The notes under the pieces: generated by a model
The model's input: the letters and a program-made list of their open reading frames with translations, nothing else
Told to the model about the DNA's origin: nothing
The model's database searches: none
Shown here: in pieces, positions 52,990-62,297 of the stretch
Numbering within the stretch: position 1 is the first letter of the stretch
Layout of the letters: every line of letters begins with the position of its first letter
Assembly: GCF_024606225.1 (NCBI RefSeq)
Contig: NZ_JAGRPU010000009.1
Coordinates: 97,592 to 161,591, forward strand
Reading direction: 5' to 3'
DNA: 64,000 nt
Source: Endozoicomonas sp. ISHI1
GTDB taxonomy: Bacteria; Pseudomonadota; Gammaproteobacteria; Pseudomonadales; Endozoicomonadaceae
Position numbers and translations under genes: made by a program

Positions 52990-53631
52990 ATGAAAAGTTT
53001 AAAGGCATTCTTGCCAATTTTTATAGTTTTTATGATGTTTCCTAACTCAGGGCTCGCGGATGGTAAGGATGAGTTAGTGAAAAGAGCAAGTGACTTCAAA
53101 AAAGCTTTTTCAGATAGGTTGTATGGAACACATAGTTGGGGAGCTCAGTTTGATGGGTCTACAATGATTCAAATTGCTGAAAAGATTGTTGTCGATCATG
53201 GCATTCAAGGGGATTTGATACCGTTTATTATACCCTTGAGTGAAGAATACTCTGCTAAAGGTGATTCACTTTCACTCATCATATTAGCTGCAATGTGTCT
53301 TAATTATGTCCCACATGCAAGTCGTGAGATCATTTTAAGTTATCTTATGATATTACAGTCTGCAGTGTTTGAAGCAATGAAGTACCACGCAATTCAAAAA
53401 GAATATATTTTTAATCTGATAGAGAAAAAATTTGAGGATATGCCTTCTGATGGGATAAACTTTTTTATTAAAGAATCACAGACTGTATTTAATTCAGTTT
53501 CTCTGGACTATTATTCGACTTTTTTTCGGCCTTCTGAGCAAGCGATATTTTTAAATTATCTAAGCTGTCCTTTGACATTATTAGCTGCATTATCTTCAAC
53601 CTGGGTAATCTACCCCTCTGAGCGAGAGTAA
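52990..53631 (+). CDS. Secreted protein of unknown function (213 aa)
   Basis: The signal peptide is FLPIFIVFMMFPNSGLADG (cleavage after SGLA probable). The mature part is helical, with several Phe/Tyr-rich stretches. No domain recognised; the ribosome binding site is poor. It is followed by a strong hairpin at 53710. Confidence 0.6.
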   Translation: MKSLKAFLPIFIVFMMFPNSGLADGKDELVKRASDFKKAFSDRLYGTHSWGAQFDGSTMIQIAEKIVVDHGIQGDLIPFIIPLSEEYSAKGDSLSLIILAAMCLNYVPHASREIILSYLMILQSAVFEAMKYHAIQKEYIFNLIEKKFEDMPSDGINFFIKESQTVFNSVSLDYYSTFFRPSEQAIFLNYLSCPLTLLAALSSTWVIYPSERE

Positions 53632-53709
53632 GATAAGTATTCTTTTCAACTTATATGGCATAGATTGCTTGAAAATCACTCTATGGTGCCAACCCATAAA
53701 TAATGAAAA

Positions 53710-53737
53710 AAGTGCCTCAAATTATTTTGAGGCACTT
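53710..53737. terminator. Bidirectional terminator hairpin
   Basis: AAGTGCCTCAAA (53710-53721) pairs perfectly with TTTGAGGCACTT (53726-53737), a 12-bp stem with a 4-nt loop, with an A-rich left flank. It lies between two convergent genes and can serve both. Confidence 0.75.
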
Positions 53738-53768
53738 GTAATGTTTTCTCAAACGGGTATTTTTACTA

Positions 53769-54692
53769 TCAAAAATAGTTATAGTGCTTGCCATGCATAT
53801 CGATAAAGCCATCAATATTTAACGGTTTTCTCAGTAAGACCTTTTTCCATTGATTGCCATCAGGTAAGTAATGCTGAGTGTATAAATAACTATTTATTGA
53901 ATATGCTTCAACTCCTGACATTAAGCCTATAAGGGCAAAGCTACCAAAATAATCACCAACAGTTTGAAATCGCCTCCAGAAACTATAACCCTCACGCATG
54001 CGAGAAAGTCCGGTAATAGTCCAGAGTACAGGAAAAGATGCCATCCCTATTATTGCAGTTCCTTCACCGTCAGGAAAACTATAATACTTGACTGTTCTGG
54101 AGTCCGATAAATCATTCTGCAGTTTGTTTTTGAAATTTTCTCCAGTGGAAATGCTCCCTTGTTCAGCAAGTTCATTTGAAAAATTATCTAATACACTAGA
54201 TATGTCTTTGTCTATTTTATTGGGTGACGCAAACATATGTGATACCCATCGTGTAATATCAGGAGATTTATACGGTTTGGTTTTAATATCGATTACTGTA
54301 TTTCTGTATAAGACTAATTCGATATTATCAAGCATTAACGTTGTAGTAGGGTAAAAATAGCGGTCGCGGGATTTAAGGTTTCTTATTGTTGCAGTAGAAA
54401 TAACCGGACCAAAGATATTTATTCCCTTTATCTCAGACAAATTGACATTTCTCTCTTCGGCATTAAGGTTTATCCGTTTTTTTAGTTCCTTAATATCAAC
54501 AGTGTCAGTGCAAAAGTAAAATGCGGAGTAGCCCTTTTTGCCCACGCTGTGTATATAACGATGAATTGCATTGTTATATTTTTCACAATAAGTCTCATGA
54601 AATACAATCGCATAAGTTGGCTGCGACGTTAAACTATCTGCATTGAGGAAAAAAGGAAATAAGTAAAATATAGATATTATTCTGAGCAACAT
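53769..54692 (-). CDS. Secreted or membrane-associated protein of unknown function (307 aa)
   Basis: The ATG at 54692 has GGAG upstream and gives a signal peptide (LLRIISIFYLFPFFLNADS); an upstream ATG at 54722 is less likely. The first ~100 residues have an alpha/beta pattern (YAIVFHETYCEKY, then FYFCTDTVDIKELKKRIN). A hydrophobic stretch is present at about residues 220-265. No family recognised. Confidence 0.6.
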   Translation of the reverse strand: MLLRIISIFYLFPFFLNADSLTSQPTYAIVFHETYCEKYNNAIHRYIHSVGKKGYSAFYFCTDTVDIKELKKRINLNAEERNVNLSEIKGINIFGPVISTATIRNLKSRDRYFYPTTTLMLDNIELVLYRNTVIDIKTKPYKSPDITRWVSHMFASPNKIDKDISSVLDNFSNELAEQGSISTGENFKNKLQNDLSDSRTVKYYSFPDGEGTAIIGMASFPVLWTITGLSRMREGYSFWRRFQTVGDYFGSFALIGLMSGVEAYSINSYLYTQHYLPDGNQWKKVLLRKPLNIDGFIDMHGKHYNYF

Positions 54693-54722
54693 GGTTTTTA
54701 AATCTCCAGTCTTTATTTTCAA

Positions 54723-55022
54723 AGTTGGACACTAAGGAATTGAAAAGCTTCCAATCTTTCGAAATCCACTCAAAAGCAGCATAACCTATTGTAGTTAATC
54801 AAAGCTGAGACATTTACCAGTTAGCCCACTCTGAAGTTTTTCAGACAGCTAAAGCTTGCGGTGTTGAGTCATAGCAATTCCTTAAAAAGGTGTTCGCTGA
54901 ACGACTGAGAACTGAAACAGTCGAAAAAAGCGTAACGAAATAATCATTTTGCCTAATTATTATCGGACGGGGGATTAATTCATAGTATGTTTTATACGCC
55001 TGCCTGTAACAGTAAAGTACTT
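54723..55022. other. Intergenic region, no gene called
   Basis: About 300 bp. A minus-strand frame of 61 codons (54841-55026) ends inside this region and lacks support; possibly old mobile-element sequence. Confidence 0.3.
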
Positions 55023-56093
55023 TCATATTGAGTCATAGAGCGCTTTGTCGGGTCTGACATGGACATGCACGTCAAACCTGTGTTTCACGTGCCTGATAGT
55101 AATCGGTTCATCAATGCTCTTCACCAACTTGCCATTATAACTAACGGTGATACGTTCAATAATCAGTCCAAGATCCCGTGCAACATTCACTGTACTCTTA
55201 CCGTTTACCGTCGTTTCCAGGAAAGCGGACATGAAAGCGTCCGAATCGTAATCCTTTTGGTGCTCTATCAGGGTCTCTATGGTTTTCTGATTCGTCATCA
55301 TTTCCCGGTCAATGATCTTCGGCAGTTCCAAAAGCCATCCAAAACTGTCGAAACTCAACTTAAACTGCCGGGCAATCACATTGCTCATGTAGAAATCTTT
55401 GGGCTTGATAGCCCCCGATTTTCGGTTATCAATAAATTTCCAGCGATCTTGGGTGAACTCGTTTCTAAATCTGTATTCCGCGAAAGGCTCGTCCGGTTCA
55501 TTGGAGCCTGTAGTGAGTGCAGCATCAAGGACAGTGATTTCGGTCGTGGTCAGCTCATCGAGCTTTTTAAATTCAGAAGTATATTGCCTCTCCAGTTCCA
55601 TCAGCCGGTTTCGGATCTGTCGGTCCCGCAGGGTACGGTTTCGAAAATTTACAAGTGTTTTAAATTCAGTGCTTACTGTGTTCTCAACCTCCCGCTCCTT
55701 GAGCGCCCTCGCTATATTTTCGGGTAGCAGTGCCTCAAGCTGTTGTTCAAGCGCCCGACGCAGTTTCGGCTGCTGACATTCATCCTGCTCTGCCAAAAGG
55801 ACAATCCGCCCTTCTGCCGTCATGCCAAGAGTGCTCAGTAGCTCATTGCCGGAGTTGTTCTTCAGGAAGCGCTCTATTGTTCGTGTCGCTTCTTCAAACG
55901 TTGCAGCGTGTGCTACCGTTGATGGCCCTGCATCAGCTTCTGCGGACAATTTAAGCAATTTAGCTTCACTTTTGTTATGTACAGTGACATTTTTACCCAT
56001 AATGACACCAATGGGTTCTTTCTCTGTTTTAGTTCGATTATGTAGCGGCGACAATGAAATAACACTGTTATTACTGTTATTTATTCCATCCAT
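55023..56093 (-). CDS. Hypothetical helical protein (356 aa), candidate effector
   Basis: The N-terminal 60 residues are Ser/Asn-rich and disordered-like (DGINNSNNSVISLSPLHN). There is then a predominantly helical region (about 60-220) and a C-terminal alpha/beta part ending in HVHVRPDKALYDSI. No signal peptide, membrane helix or known motif. GC content is closer to the core than its left neighbours. Function unknown. Confidence 0.65.
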   Translation of the reverse strand: MDGINNSNNSVISLSPLHNRTKTEKEPIGVIMGKNVTVHNKSEAKLLKLSAEADAGPSTVAHAATFEEATRTIERFLKNNSGNELLSTLGMTAEGRIVLLAEQDECQQPKLRRALEQQLEALLPENIARALKEREVENTVSTEFKTLVNFRNRTLRDRQIRNRLMELERQYTSEFKKLDELTTTEITVLDAALTTGSNEPDEPFAEYRFRNEFTQDRWKFIDNRKSGAIKPKDFYMSNVIARQFKLSFDSFGWLLELPKIIDREMMTNQKTIETLIEHQKDYDSDAFMSAFLETTVNGKSTVNVARDLGLIIERITVSYNGKLVKSIDEPITIRHVKHRFDVHVHVRPDKALYDSI

Positions 56094-56391
56094 ATCTCAT
56101 TACTCAAAAGTTTGTATTTATCTTTAATTAGAAATTGTATTCAAAATTAACGTTTGAAATCATAAATGATTTCATAATGAAAATTAATAACAGGTTGTTA
56201 AGTGCCACTAACAAAATTTCTGTCTTTAAGGACATACAACATGGCATCACTCAATGCTACAAGTCTGGAAGACATTGTCGGCAAAGTGGCCTGATTTGCC
56301 AACAATATAAAAGGCTCGAGTGGAGCAGACCTTATTTTCAGGTTGCTTAGCCAATCACAACCGTTATTTCGTGCCTGCAATCCACTCTCGT
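56094..56391. other. Intergenic region between minus-strand genes
   Basis: About 300 bp with no supported gene; it carries the promoter of the gene at 55023. No obvious terminator for the kinase gene. Confidence 0.3.
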
Positions 56392-58113
56392 TCAGCTGCC
56401 CAAATATTGGATCAGATTGGCAATCAAAAGTAACAGTGCAATCAACTGCCAGGTAAGCACCGGGTTTCTTTCTATCAGGGGCTGGAACCTGCGGCTTTGG
56501 AATGAACGGTTGGGTTGCTTCAGATCCTGAAAAAATTCAGACAGTGCGGGATATCGTTTCGCCGGGTCAGCAGCCACTGCTTTTGCCAGAGCTGAATCAA
56601 TCCATGCAGGAATGGCTGAGTCAGACAGGTTGGCAGGGCGGTATTGCATATGCTGGTAATGCCTGACCCTGATACTGCTGCCTGAATGTTCCGCGTAGGG
56701 CAGTTTGCCGGTCAGTAATTCGTAGGTTATCACGCCAATGGCAAACTGATCCGCTCTTTCGTCGATGACACCATCCAGAAAGTATTCCGGTGCCGTATAG
56801 TTTTTGGTGCCCTGCGGTAAATCACTCTGATGAGCCTGCCGGTTTTCCAAATCCCCTGCGACTCGCGCCGATCCAAAATCAATCAGTTTTAGACGACCTT
56901 TCTGATCAAACATCAGATTTTCCGGCTTCAGATCCTGATGCAGAATCTGAAGTCTGTGCAATCCCCGAATAGCTGTGATCATCTGTGCAACTATATCCCT
57001 GACCTGGGTCAGAGACGGTTTGGGATTCTCCTGCATCCAGTTGCGCAGGGTCTGTCCCTTTATGTATTCACAGGTATGGTAAAGGAACTTCCGACCGGGT
57101 CTTGGGGCCATGATTTCCATAATAGAAGGATGTTTTACCCTGCGGCCAATCCACTCTTCACGCATGAAACCTTCGAGGTAATCAGGGTCATCCTCATAGT
57201 TGATGGAAGGGGTTTTGATGACCACATGGTTGGCATCGGCTGGCTCAGACAAAGTGTCTTCTGCAAGATAAAGCTGGCTGCGTTTGCTGGCGTGAAGTTC
57301 TTCGAGAATGTGATAGCCGTCGAGTATCTGACCAGGGTAGAGATCCGGTGGCAATCTGAGTTGAGAAAGCCTTTCCAGGTTCTCACAGGCATCTCCGGAT
57401 GGTACTTCATCAATGCGACCGATAACACAGGTCAGGTTGTCATTGCTGCCATTTTTTAATGCCAGATCTATCAGATGTTGTGCAACTTCATTCAGTGATC
57501 TCTGCTGGTAAAAGCACTCTTTGATGGTATTCTGTGAAAGAAAATCATGAATACCATCGGTAGTCAGCAGTAATATATCTCCGGCATCCAATGCTTCTGA
57601 TTTGTAATCCACTTCGACATCAAGCGTCATGCCCAGTGCCTTGGCCAGATACTGTCGTCCACCCAGGGTGGCGGTATGATCCCGGGTCAGACATTCCAGC
57701 TCATTATTTCTCATGCGCCACGCTCTGGAGTCCCCGGTATGCACCAGATGCAATGTAGCTGACTTCAGAATCATGGCAGTAAAGGTGGTACACCAGCTGC
57801 CTTTATCCCTGGGGTCCGTTCGACCCTGCTGGTAAAGCCAGCGGTTTAATGAACTGAGAATTCGTGCGGCACAATGACGGGCTGTCCAGGAATCCGGGGT
57901 GCTGTAATAATCAGAGGTAAAGCTGGAAATAGCGGTCTGACTGGCCCGGCGGGCTTCACTGCAAGCGCTGACGCCATCGGCCAGAGCCAGAATGGCGCCT
58001 TTGTCACTCATCACCTGGGTGTTTGCTGGCATCTCCGCCACCCAGGCGTCCTGATTTTCTTCCTTGATGCCGGCACTGCTGGCACCGGCTGTGGTCATTT
58101 TTAATGGCTTCAT
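56392..58113 (-). CDS. Fused PP2C-type phosphatase and Ser/Thr protein kinase
   Basis: The 573-aa protein has an N-terminal PP2C domain (about 5-235) with metal ligands in ALADGVSA (Asp46), TGDSR (Asp128), LLTTDGIHD and GSNDN (222-226). The C-terminal kinase domain (about 265-530) shows VVIK (Lys300), HQDLKPENL (Asp394) and DFG (412-414), and a final transmembrane helix (LTWQLIALLLLIANLIQYLG). HRD is replaced by HQD, which is tolerated. The kinase half faces the cytoplasm. It lies 104 bp after the type I secretion adaptor gene; this pairing could regulate secretion or cell-envelope responses. Confidence 0.92.
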   Translation of the reverse strand: MKPLKMTTAGASSAGIKEENQDAWVAEMPANTQVMSDKGAILALADGVSACSEARRASQTAISSFTSDYYSTPDSWTARHCAARILSSLNRWLYQQGRTDPRDKGSWCTTFTAMILKSATLHLVHTGDSRAWRMRNNELECLTRDHTATLGGRQYLAKALGMTLDVEVDYKSEALDAGDILLLTTDGIHDFLSQNTIKECFYQQRSLNEVAQHLIDLALKNGSNDNLTCVIGRIDEVPSGDACENLERLSQLRLPPDLYPGQILDGYHILEELHASKRSQLYLAEDTLSEPADANHVVIKTPSINYEDDPDYLEGFMREEWIGRRVKHPSIMEIMAPRPGRKFLYHTCEYIKGQTLRNWMQENPKPSLTQVRDIVAQMITAIRGLHRLQILHQDLKPENLMFDQKGRLKLIDFGSARVAGDLENRQAHQSDLPQGTKNYTAPEYFLDGVIDERADQFAIGVITYELLTGKLPYAEHSGSSIRVRHYQHMQYRPANLSDSAIPAWIDSALAKAVAADPAKRYPALSEFFQDLKQPNRSFQSRRFQPLIERNPVLTWQLIALLLLIANLIQYLGS

Positions 58114-58217
58114 TTTCTTCTTTTCTGTTTTCCGGCACTAAGAAAACCATTGGCGGCAGATGCTGTCAAATGCAATGACATAACAGGAAAATGCCGCGAG
58201 TTTATATCAATATTGCC

Positions 58218-59627
58218 CTACATGGTTTCTCGAAAGGTTTCTTTCTGATAGCGCAGCAGGGGTGACAGGAAATACTCTAATAAACGACGTTGGCTAACGA
58301 CGACGTCAGCGGTTACTACCATCCCCGGCTGTAGTCTGATCCTGAGATCATCCACCTGGAACCAATCTTTTTCCAGATCAATATAGATTTGGAAAACCCA
58401 GCCCTTTTGTTCATCGTTAATAGCGTCACCAGATATTCTACGGACATGACCGTCAAGATAGCCATAGCGGGTATAGGGGAAGGTTTCGACTTTCACCTGC
58501 ACGCTCTGTCCGGTCTTAACCCAGCGAATGTCTTTATTGAGAACAGTGGCCTCAACGATCAGAGGTATATTTGTGGGCACAATCACCATGACAGGCTGAC
58601 CCGGCTGAACCACATCACCAGAGGAGTGAGCCTGGATTTGTTGGACAATGCCGTCGATGGGAGCTATTAATATCTGATTTTCTTCTCGCTGGTTCGCCTT
58701 CTGTCCCGTCTTGGCTGCACGATCCAGTTGTTCGATCGCTCCCAGATACTCCTTGACATGGTTCGAGATAAAGGATTCACGCTTTTGTTGTCGCTCGGCC
58801 AGTAAAGACTGGTATCGGGCTTCATGCTCTTTATGGCGCAACACCATGACTTTTAGTTGCTGGGTGGTGTCGATCTGTTTTTCCCTTCTTGTCAGCCAGT
58901 CCACTTCGGACATCATTTTTTTCTCATAGAGGCCCTGTGTGATGGTAGCCAGCTTGTCATGGATAGGGTGCAAAAGCCGAAGGCGCTGAATTTCTTCGGC
59001 ATCAACCAGCAGGGTTGTGGATAGCTCATCAATGGTTTTTGCTATTGCTTTATCAGCCGAAAGAAAGGCATCCAGTTCACTGGTCAGGGTGTTGTTTTCT
59101 GTTGACCATCGCTGTTCGTCAGGGGGAACTTCAAAGACCAGCTGCTGAAGGGTTGCCTCCTGTTCCAGGTTGACCGAAACCGGTTGGTTGAGGTTTGGAG
59201 TATTGACCAGACTGAGCAGGGTTTTCTCTCTCAGGGCAGACAGCTGGGCACTGGTAATTTCCCGGGTGGTTTGCAGGGTATTATTTTCTGAGTCAGTTGG
59301 GTTGGGGATCAGCTCAATCAGTTTGTCACCTTTTTTTACCCGACTCCCCTCACTGACAAAGATGGTGCTGACTCTGGCCACCTGTATGGGGCTGATTTTT
59401 TTTGAATACCCGTCGGGAATAACACGCCCTTCCGTTTCTACGACGACATCAATACTGCCAAACCATGCCCAGACCAGGGCAATCACCAATAACAGGCAGA
59501 TACCAACTGTTAAGACGTGTTTGAGGGGTGAAGCGGGGGTCTCCAGAATTTCTACCGCAGCGGGCAGGAACTCGTTTTCTTCCCTGGAATGAAAAGCAGA
59601 GACGATACGCTTGAGCCGTTTAATCAT
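58218..59627 (-). CDS. Type I secretion periplasmic adaptor (HlyD family)
   Basis: The 469-aa membrane fusion protein has an N-terminal transmembrane helix (about 37-57), a lipoyl-like motif (VFVSEGSRVKKGDKLIELIP type), a long coiled coil (about 120-310), and a C-terminal beta-barrel. It resembles HlyD/LapC-type adaptors. It overlaps the ATPase stop by 8 bp and is co-translated with it. Confidence 0.92.
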   Translation of the reverse strand: MIKRLKRIVSAFHSREENEFLPAAVEILETPASPLKHVLTVGICLLLVIALVWAWFGSIDVVVETEGRVIPDGYSKKISPIQVARVSTIFVSEGSRVKKGDKLIELIPNPTDSENNTLQTTREITSAQLSALREKTLLSLVNTPNLNQPVSVNLEQEATLQQLVFEVPPDEQRWSTENNTLTSELDAFLSADKAIAKTIDELSTTLLVDAEEIQRLRLLHPIHDKLATITQGLYEKKMMSEVDWLTRREKQIDTTQQLKVMVLRHKEHEARYQSLLAERQQKRESFISNHVKEYLGAIEQLDRAAKTGQKANQREENQILIAPIDGIVQQIQAHSSGDVVQPGQPVMVIVPTNIPLIVEATVLNKDIRWVKTGQSVQVKVETFPYTRYGYLDGHVRRISGDAINDEQKGWVFQIYIDLEKDWFQVDDLRIRLQPGMVVTADVVVSQRRLLEYFLSPLLRYQKETFRETM

Positions 59628-61749
59628 CTTGATTACCTGACTGGATGTTCCACAATCGGGTGTAGTAGCCGTTCATTTCGATCAGGCTGTGGTGAGTGCC
59701 ATCTTCAGTAATCCTGCCATCTCTCATTACGATAATTCGATCACAATGTCTGATGGTTGAAAGCCGGTGGGCGATTGTGATCACTGTTCGGTCTTCGGAA
59801 ATGGCGTCCATATTTTGTTGCAGCACGTGCTCGGACTCGTAGTCCAGTGCTGAGGTTGCTTCATCAAAAATAAGAATTTTCGGATTGCTGATCAGTGCCC
59901 TGGCAATGGCGATCCGTTGCCTTTGGCCACCGGACAGCCCAGTACCCCGCTCGCCCAGCTCGGTGTCGTAGCCCCGGGCCAGGCGGGTGATGAATTCATG
60001 GGCACCTGCCAGTTTGGCTGCTTCAATCACAGCTTCCATAGGCAGCAGAGGGTCTGTGTGGGCAATGTTTTCCCGGATGGTACCGTTGAACAGAGTGTTT
60101 TCCTGAAGCACAACGCTGATTTGTCGCCGCAGCCAGGAGGGGTCAAGAAGGGCAATGTCGTTGTCGTCAATCAACACCTTCCCGGTGTTTGGCACATAGA
60201 GACGCAGCAACAGTTTTGCCAGCGTCGACTTACCGGAACCGGACTCTCCTACAATGCCGATGGTTTGTCCGGCAGGAATCATCAGACTGATGTCGCTCAG
60301 GGTGTTCTGCAGTTCGCAGCTGTAACTGAAATTGACCCGTTCCATCTGTATATGGCCCTGAAGTGCCGCTATGGGTGGTTTATCCAGACTTTGCTGTGGC
60401 TCCTGGGGCGTGTTCAGAACATCACCCAGGCGGGCAATGGATATCCGGAATTGCTGAAACTCCTGCCAGAGCTGGGAAAGTCTCAGGATAGGCTGGGCTA
60501 CCTGGCCTGAAAGCATGTTGAAGGCAATCAGCTCACCAATAGTCAGACTGCCGCTGATGACCTCTTTGGCGCCAATCCACAACAGTGCTACGGTGACAAT
60601 TTTGTTAATCAGCTCTACCAGGTGGCTGCCCACCGTGCCCAACACACTGCTGTTGAAACTGGCTTTGGCATAGCTCGACAGATAACGCTCCCAGCGGGAC
60701 TGCATTCTTGGCTCAACAGCGGTTGACTTCAGGGTTTCCATGCCGGTAACTGCTTCCGTCAGGAAGGCCTGGTTAATGGCACTGCGCTCAAACCGTTCTT
60801 TGGCGCGGTTGTGCAGGCCGGGGCTGATCAGTACGGAAAGCAGAATGTAAAATGGGATGGAAGCCAGTACGACCCAGGTGAGCGTCGACGAATAGAAGTA
60901 CATGGCGATAAACAAAACAATGGTGAAAAAAAGATCCAGCACCAGAGTCATGGCATTGTTGGTAAGAAACTCCCGAATGTTTTCCAGCTCCCGAACCCGA
61001 GCCACCACCTGACCCACAGGCCGGGCACTGAAATAGGCAATAGGTATTTTTAACAAGTGTTCGAACAGGCGGCTGCCAAGTTCCACATCCACGCGGCAAC
61101 TGGTGTGGGAAAACAGATACATCCTCAACGTTCCCAGGGTCACTTCAAATAACGACATGACCAGCAGAGCGATGGCAATAACATTCAGGGTGGAGATGGC
61201 CTGATGCACCAGCACGGTATCCATAACCACCTGAAAACAGATTGGGGTAATCAGGGCGAACAGTTGCAGGAAAAACGAGGCAAGAACCACTTCGCCCAAT
61301 ACCCGGCGGTATTTGATCACCACCGGAATAAACCAGCTGATGCCAAAGCGTTTCATGGTGTGACTCAAATCAAACCGTCTGGTCATCCAGAGAGCGCTGC
61401 CATCCCAGTTTTTCCAGAGTTCATCCAGTTTCAGAATACACGGCTGCTGACCATAAAGTTGTACCATGACAGTCTGTTTCTCCGGATCGAAACTGGCAAT
61501 GATAAAAAACTGCTGATCTTTTCCCTGGGCAATGAAGGGGAGAGGGGCTTTATGAAGGTTGTTTTTAACTGTAACCTTCCGGGCTTTCATGCCAAGGCGC
61601 CGGGATACCCTGACCAGTTCCCGTAAGTCGATACTGACATCTTTACCGGATAGCTCATGAATCAGCGAGCTGATGTCGACATTCTTTTCGTGGAATTTCA
61701 GCAGGAGAGCAAGTGCGGCAGCTGCTGATTTGATGTTGGATTCATACAT
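59620..61749 (-). CDS. Type I secretion ABC transporter (HlyB-like permease/ATPase)
   Basis: The 709-aa protein consists of an N-terminal C39-like domain (about 1-130) that lacks the catalytic Cys (a CLD rather than a protease), six transmembrane helices (about 150-430) and a nucleotide-binding domain with Walker A GESGSGKST, signature LSGGQRQRIAIA and Walker B ILIFDEATSALD. The absence of the C39 cysteine points to RTX-type substrates with a C-terminal signal rather than GG-leader peptides. No substrate gene is in the window and no TolC-like partner is adjacent. Confidence 0.94.
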   Translation of the reverse strand: MYESNIKSAAAALALLLKFHEKNVDISSLIHELSGKDVSIDLRELVRVSRRLGMKARKVTVKNNLHKAPLPFIAQGKDQQFFIIASFDPEKQTVMVQLYGQQPCILKLDELWKNWDGSALWMTRRFDLSHTMKRFGISWFIPVVIKYRRVLGEVVLASFFLQLFALITPICFQVVMDTVLVHQAISTLNVIAIALLVMSLFEVTLGTLRMYLFSHTSCRVDVELGSRLFEHLLKIPIAYFSARPVGQVVARVRELENIREFLTNNAMTLVLDLFFTIVLFIAMYFYSSTLTWVVLASIPFYILLSVLISPGLHNRAKERFERSAINQAFLTEAVTGMETLKSTAVEPRMQSRWERYLSSYAKASFNSSVLGTVGSHLVELINKIVTVALLWIGAKEVISGSLTIGELIAFNMLSGQVAQPILRLSQLWQEFQQFRISIARLGDVLNTPQEPQQSLDKPPIAALQGHIQMERVNFSYSCELQNTLSDISLMIPAGQTIGIVGESGSGKSTLAKLLLRLYVPNTGKVLIDDNDIALLDPSWLRRQISVVLQENTLFNGTIRENIAHTDPLLPMEAVIEAAKLAGAHEFITRLARGYDTELGERGTGLSGGQRQRIAIARALISNPKILIFDEATSALDYESEHVLQQNMDAISEDRTVITIAHRLSTIRHCDRIIVMRDGRITEDGTHHSLIEMNGYYTRLWNIQSGNQDD

Positions 61750-62297
61750 CGCTCTACTGTGCGTCCCCCGTCGTATGATATTTCTTCGTTTAAAGTATTA
61801 TTCCCACATCTGGCTTTCGCTCAGATTATTGTGGAGAGATTGTTGCGAAGCGGTAAGTTTAGATCATCCATAACCCGTTACAGCTCTTTCTTGATCGATG
61901 CAAGTTCCGGCAGTGGTTCCTGAAGGGGCTCGCAAGAAGTATGGTTTTGGGTAAGCGTCCGGAAGCCCAACCATCCGGCTCATATTCACATTGGAAGAAG
62001 ATGAAATTTGACATGTCCTGTCAGGTGGCCCTATATAAATCCCTAGTGAAAAAAAGTACCAGCGGGTAAAGTCTTCCGGTTTTTCTGTTTTCTCTCGTGG
62101 TCACGATAATCTGGAAAACGGTTCAAAGTATGAAAACCAGTGCAGTCAGGCTTTGACACCATACAGCCAGTCGCCATTCCCACATAGGTGGGTTCATTTT
62201 TGTGATAGCCGCCTTTCAGGGAGTGATGATGCCTCCTGCTTTCTGTATGCTGCGTGTGCTTTTACGCTCAGCTGTGCTGGGGTTTTGGAGAAAAGCC
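61750..62297. other. Divergent promoter region of T1SS and WD40-like gene
   Basis: About 550 bp. No supported gene. No strong operator was recognised by eye. Confidence 0.4.

Noticed and set aside
54841..55026. 61-codon minus-strand frame
   Set aside because: Too short, no family match; possible old transposase debris but not supportable.
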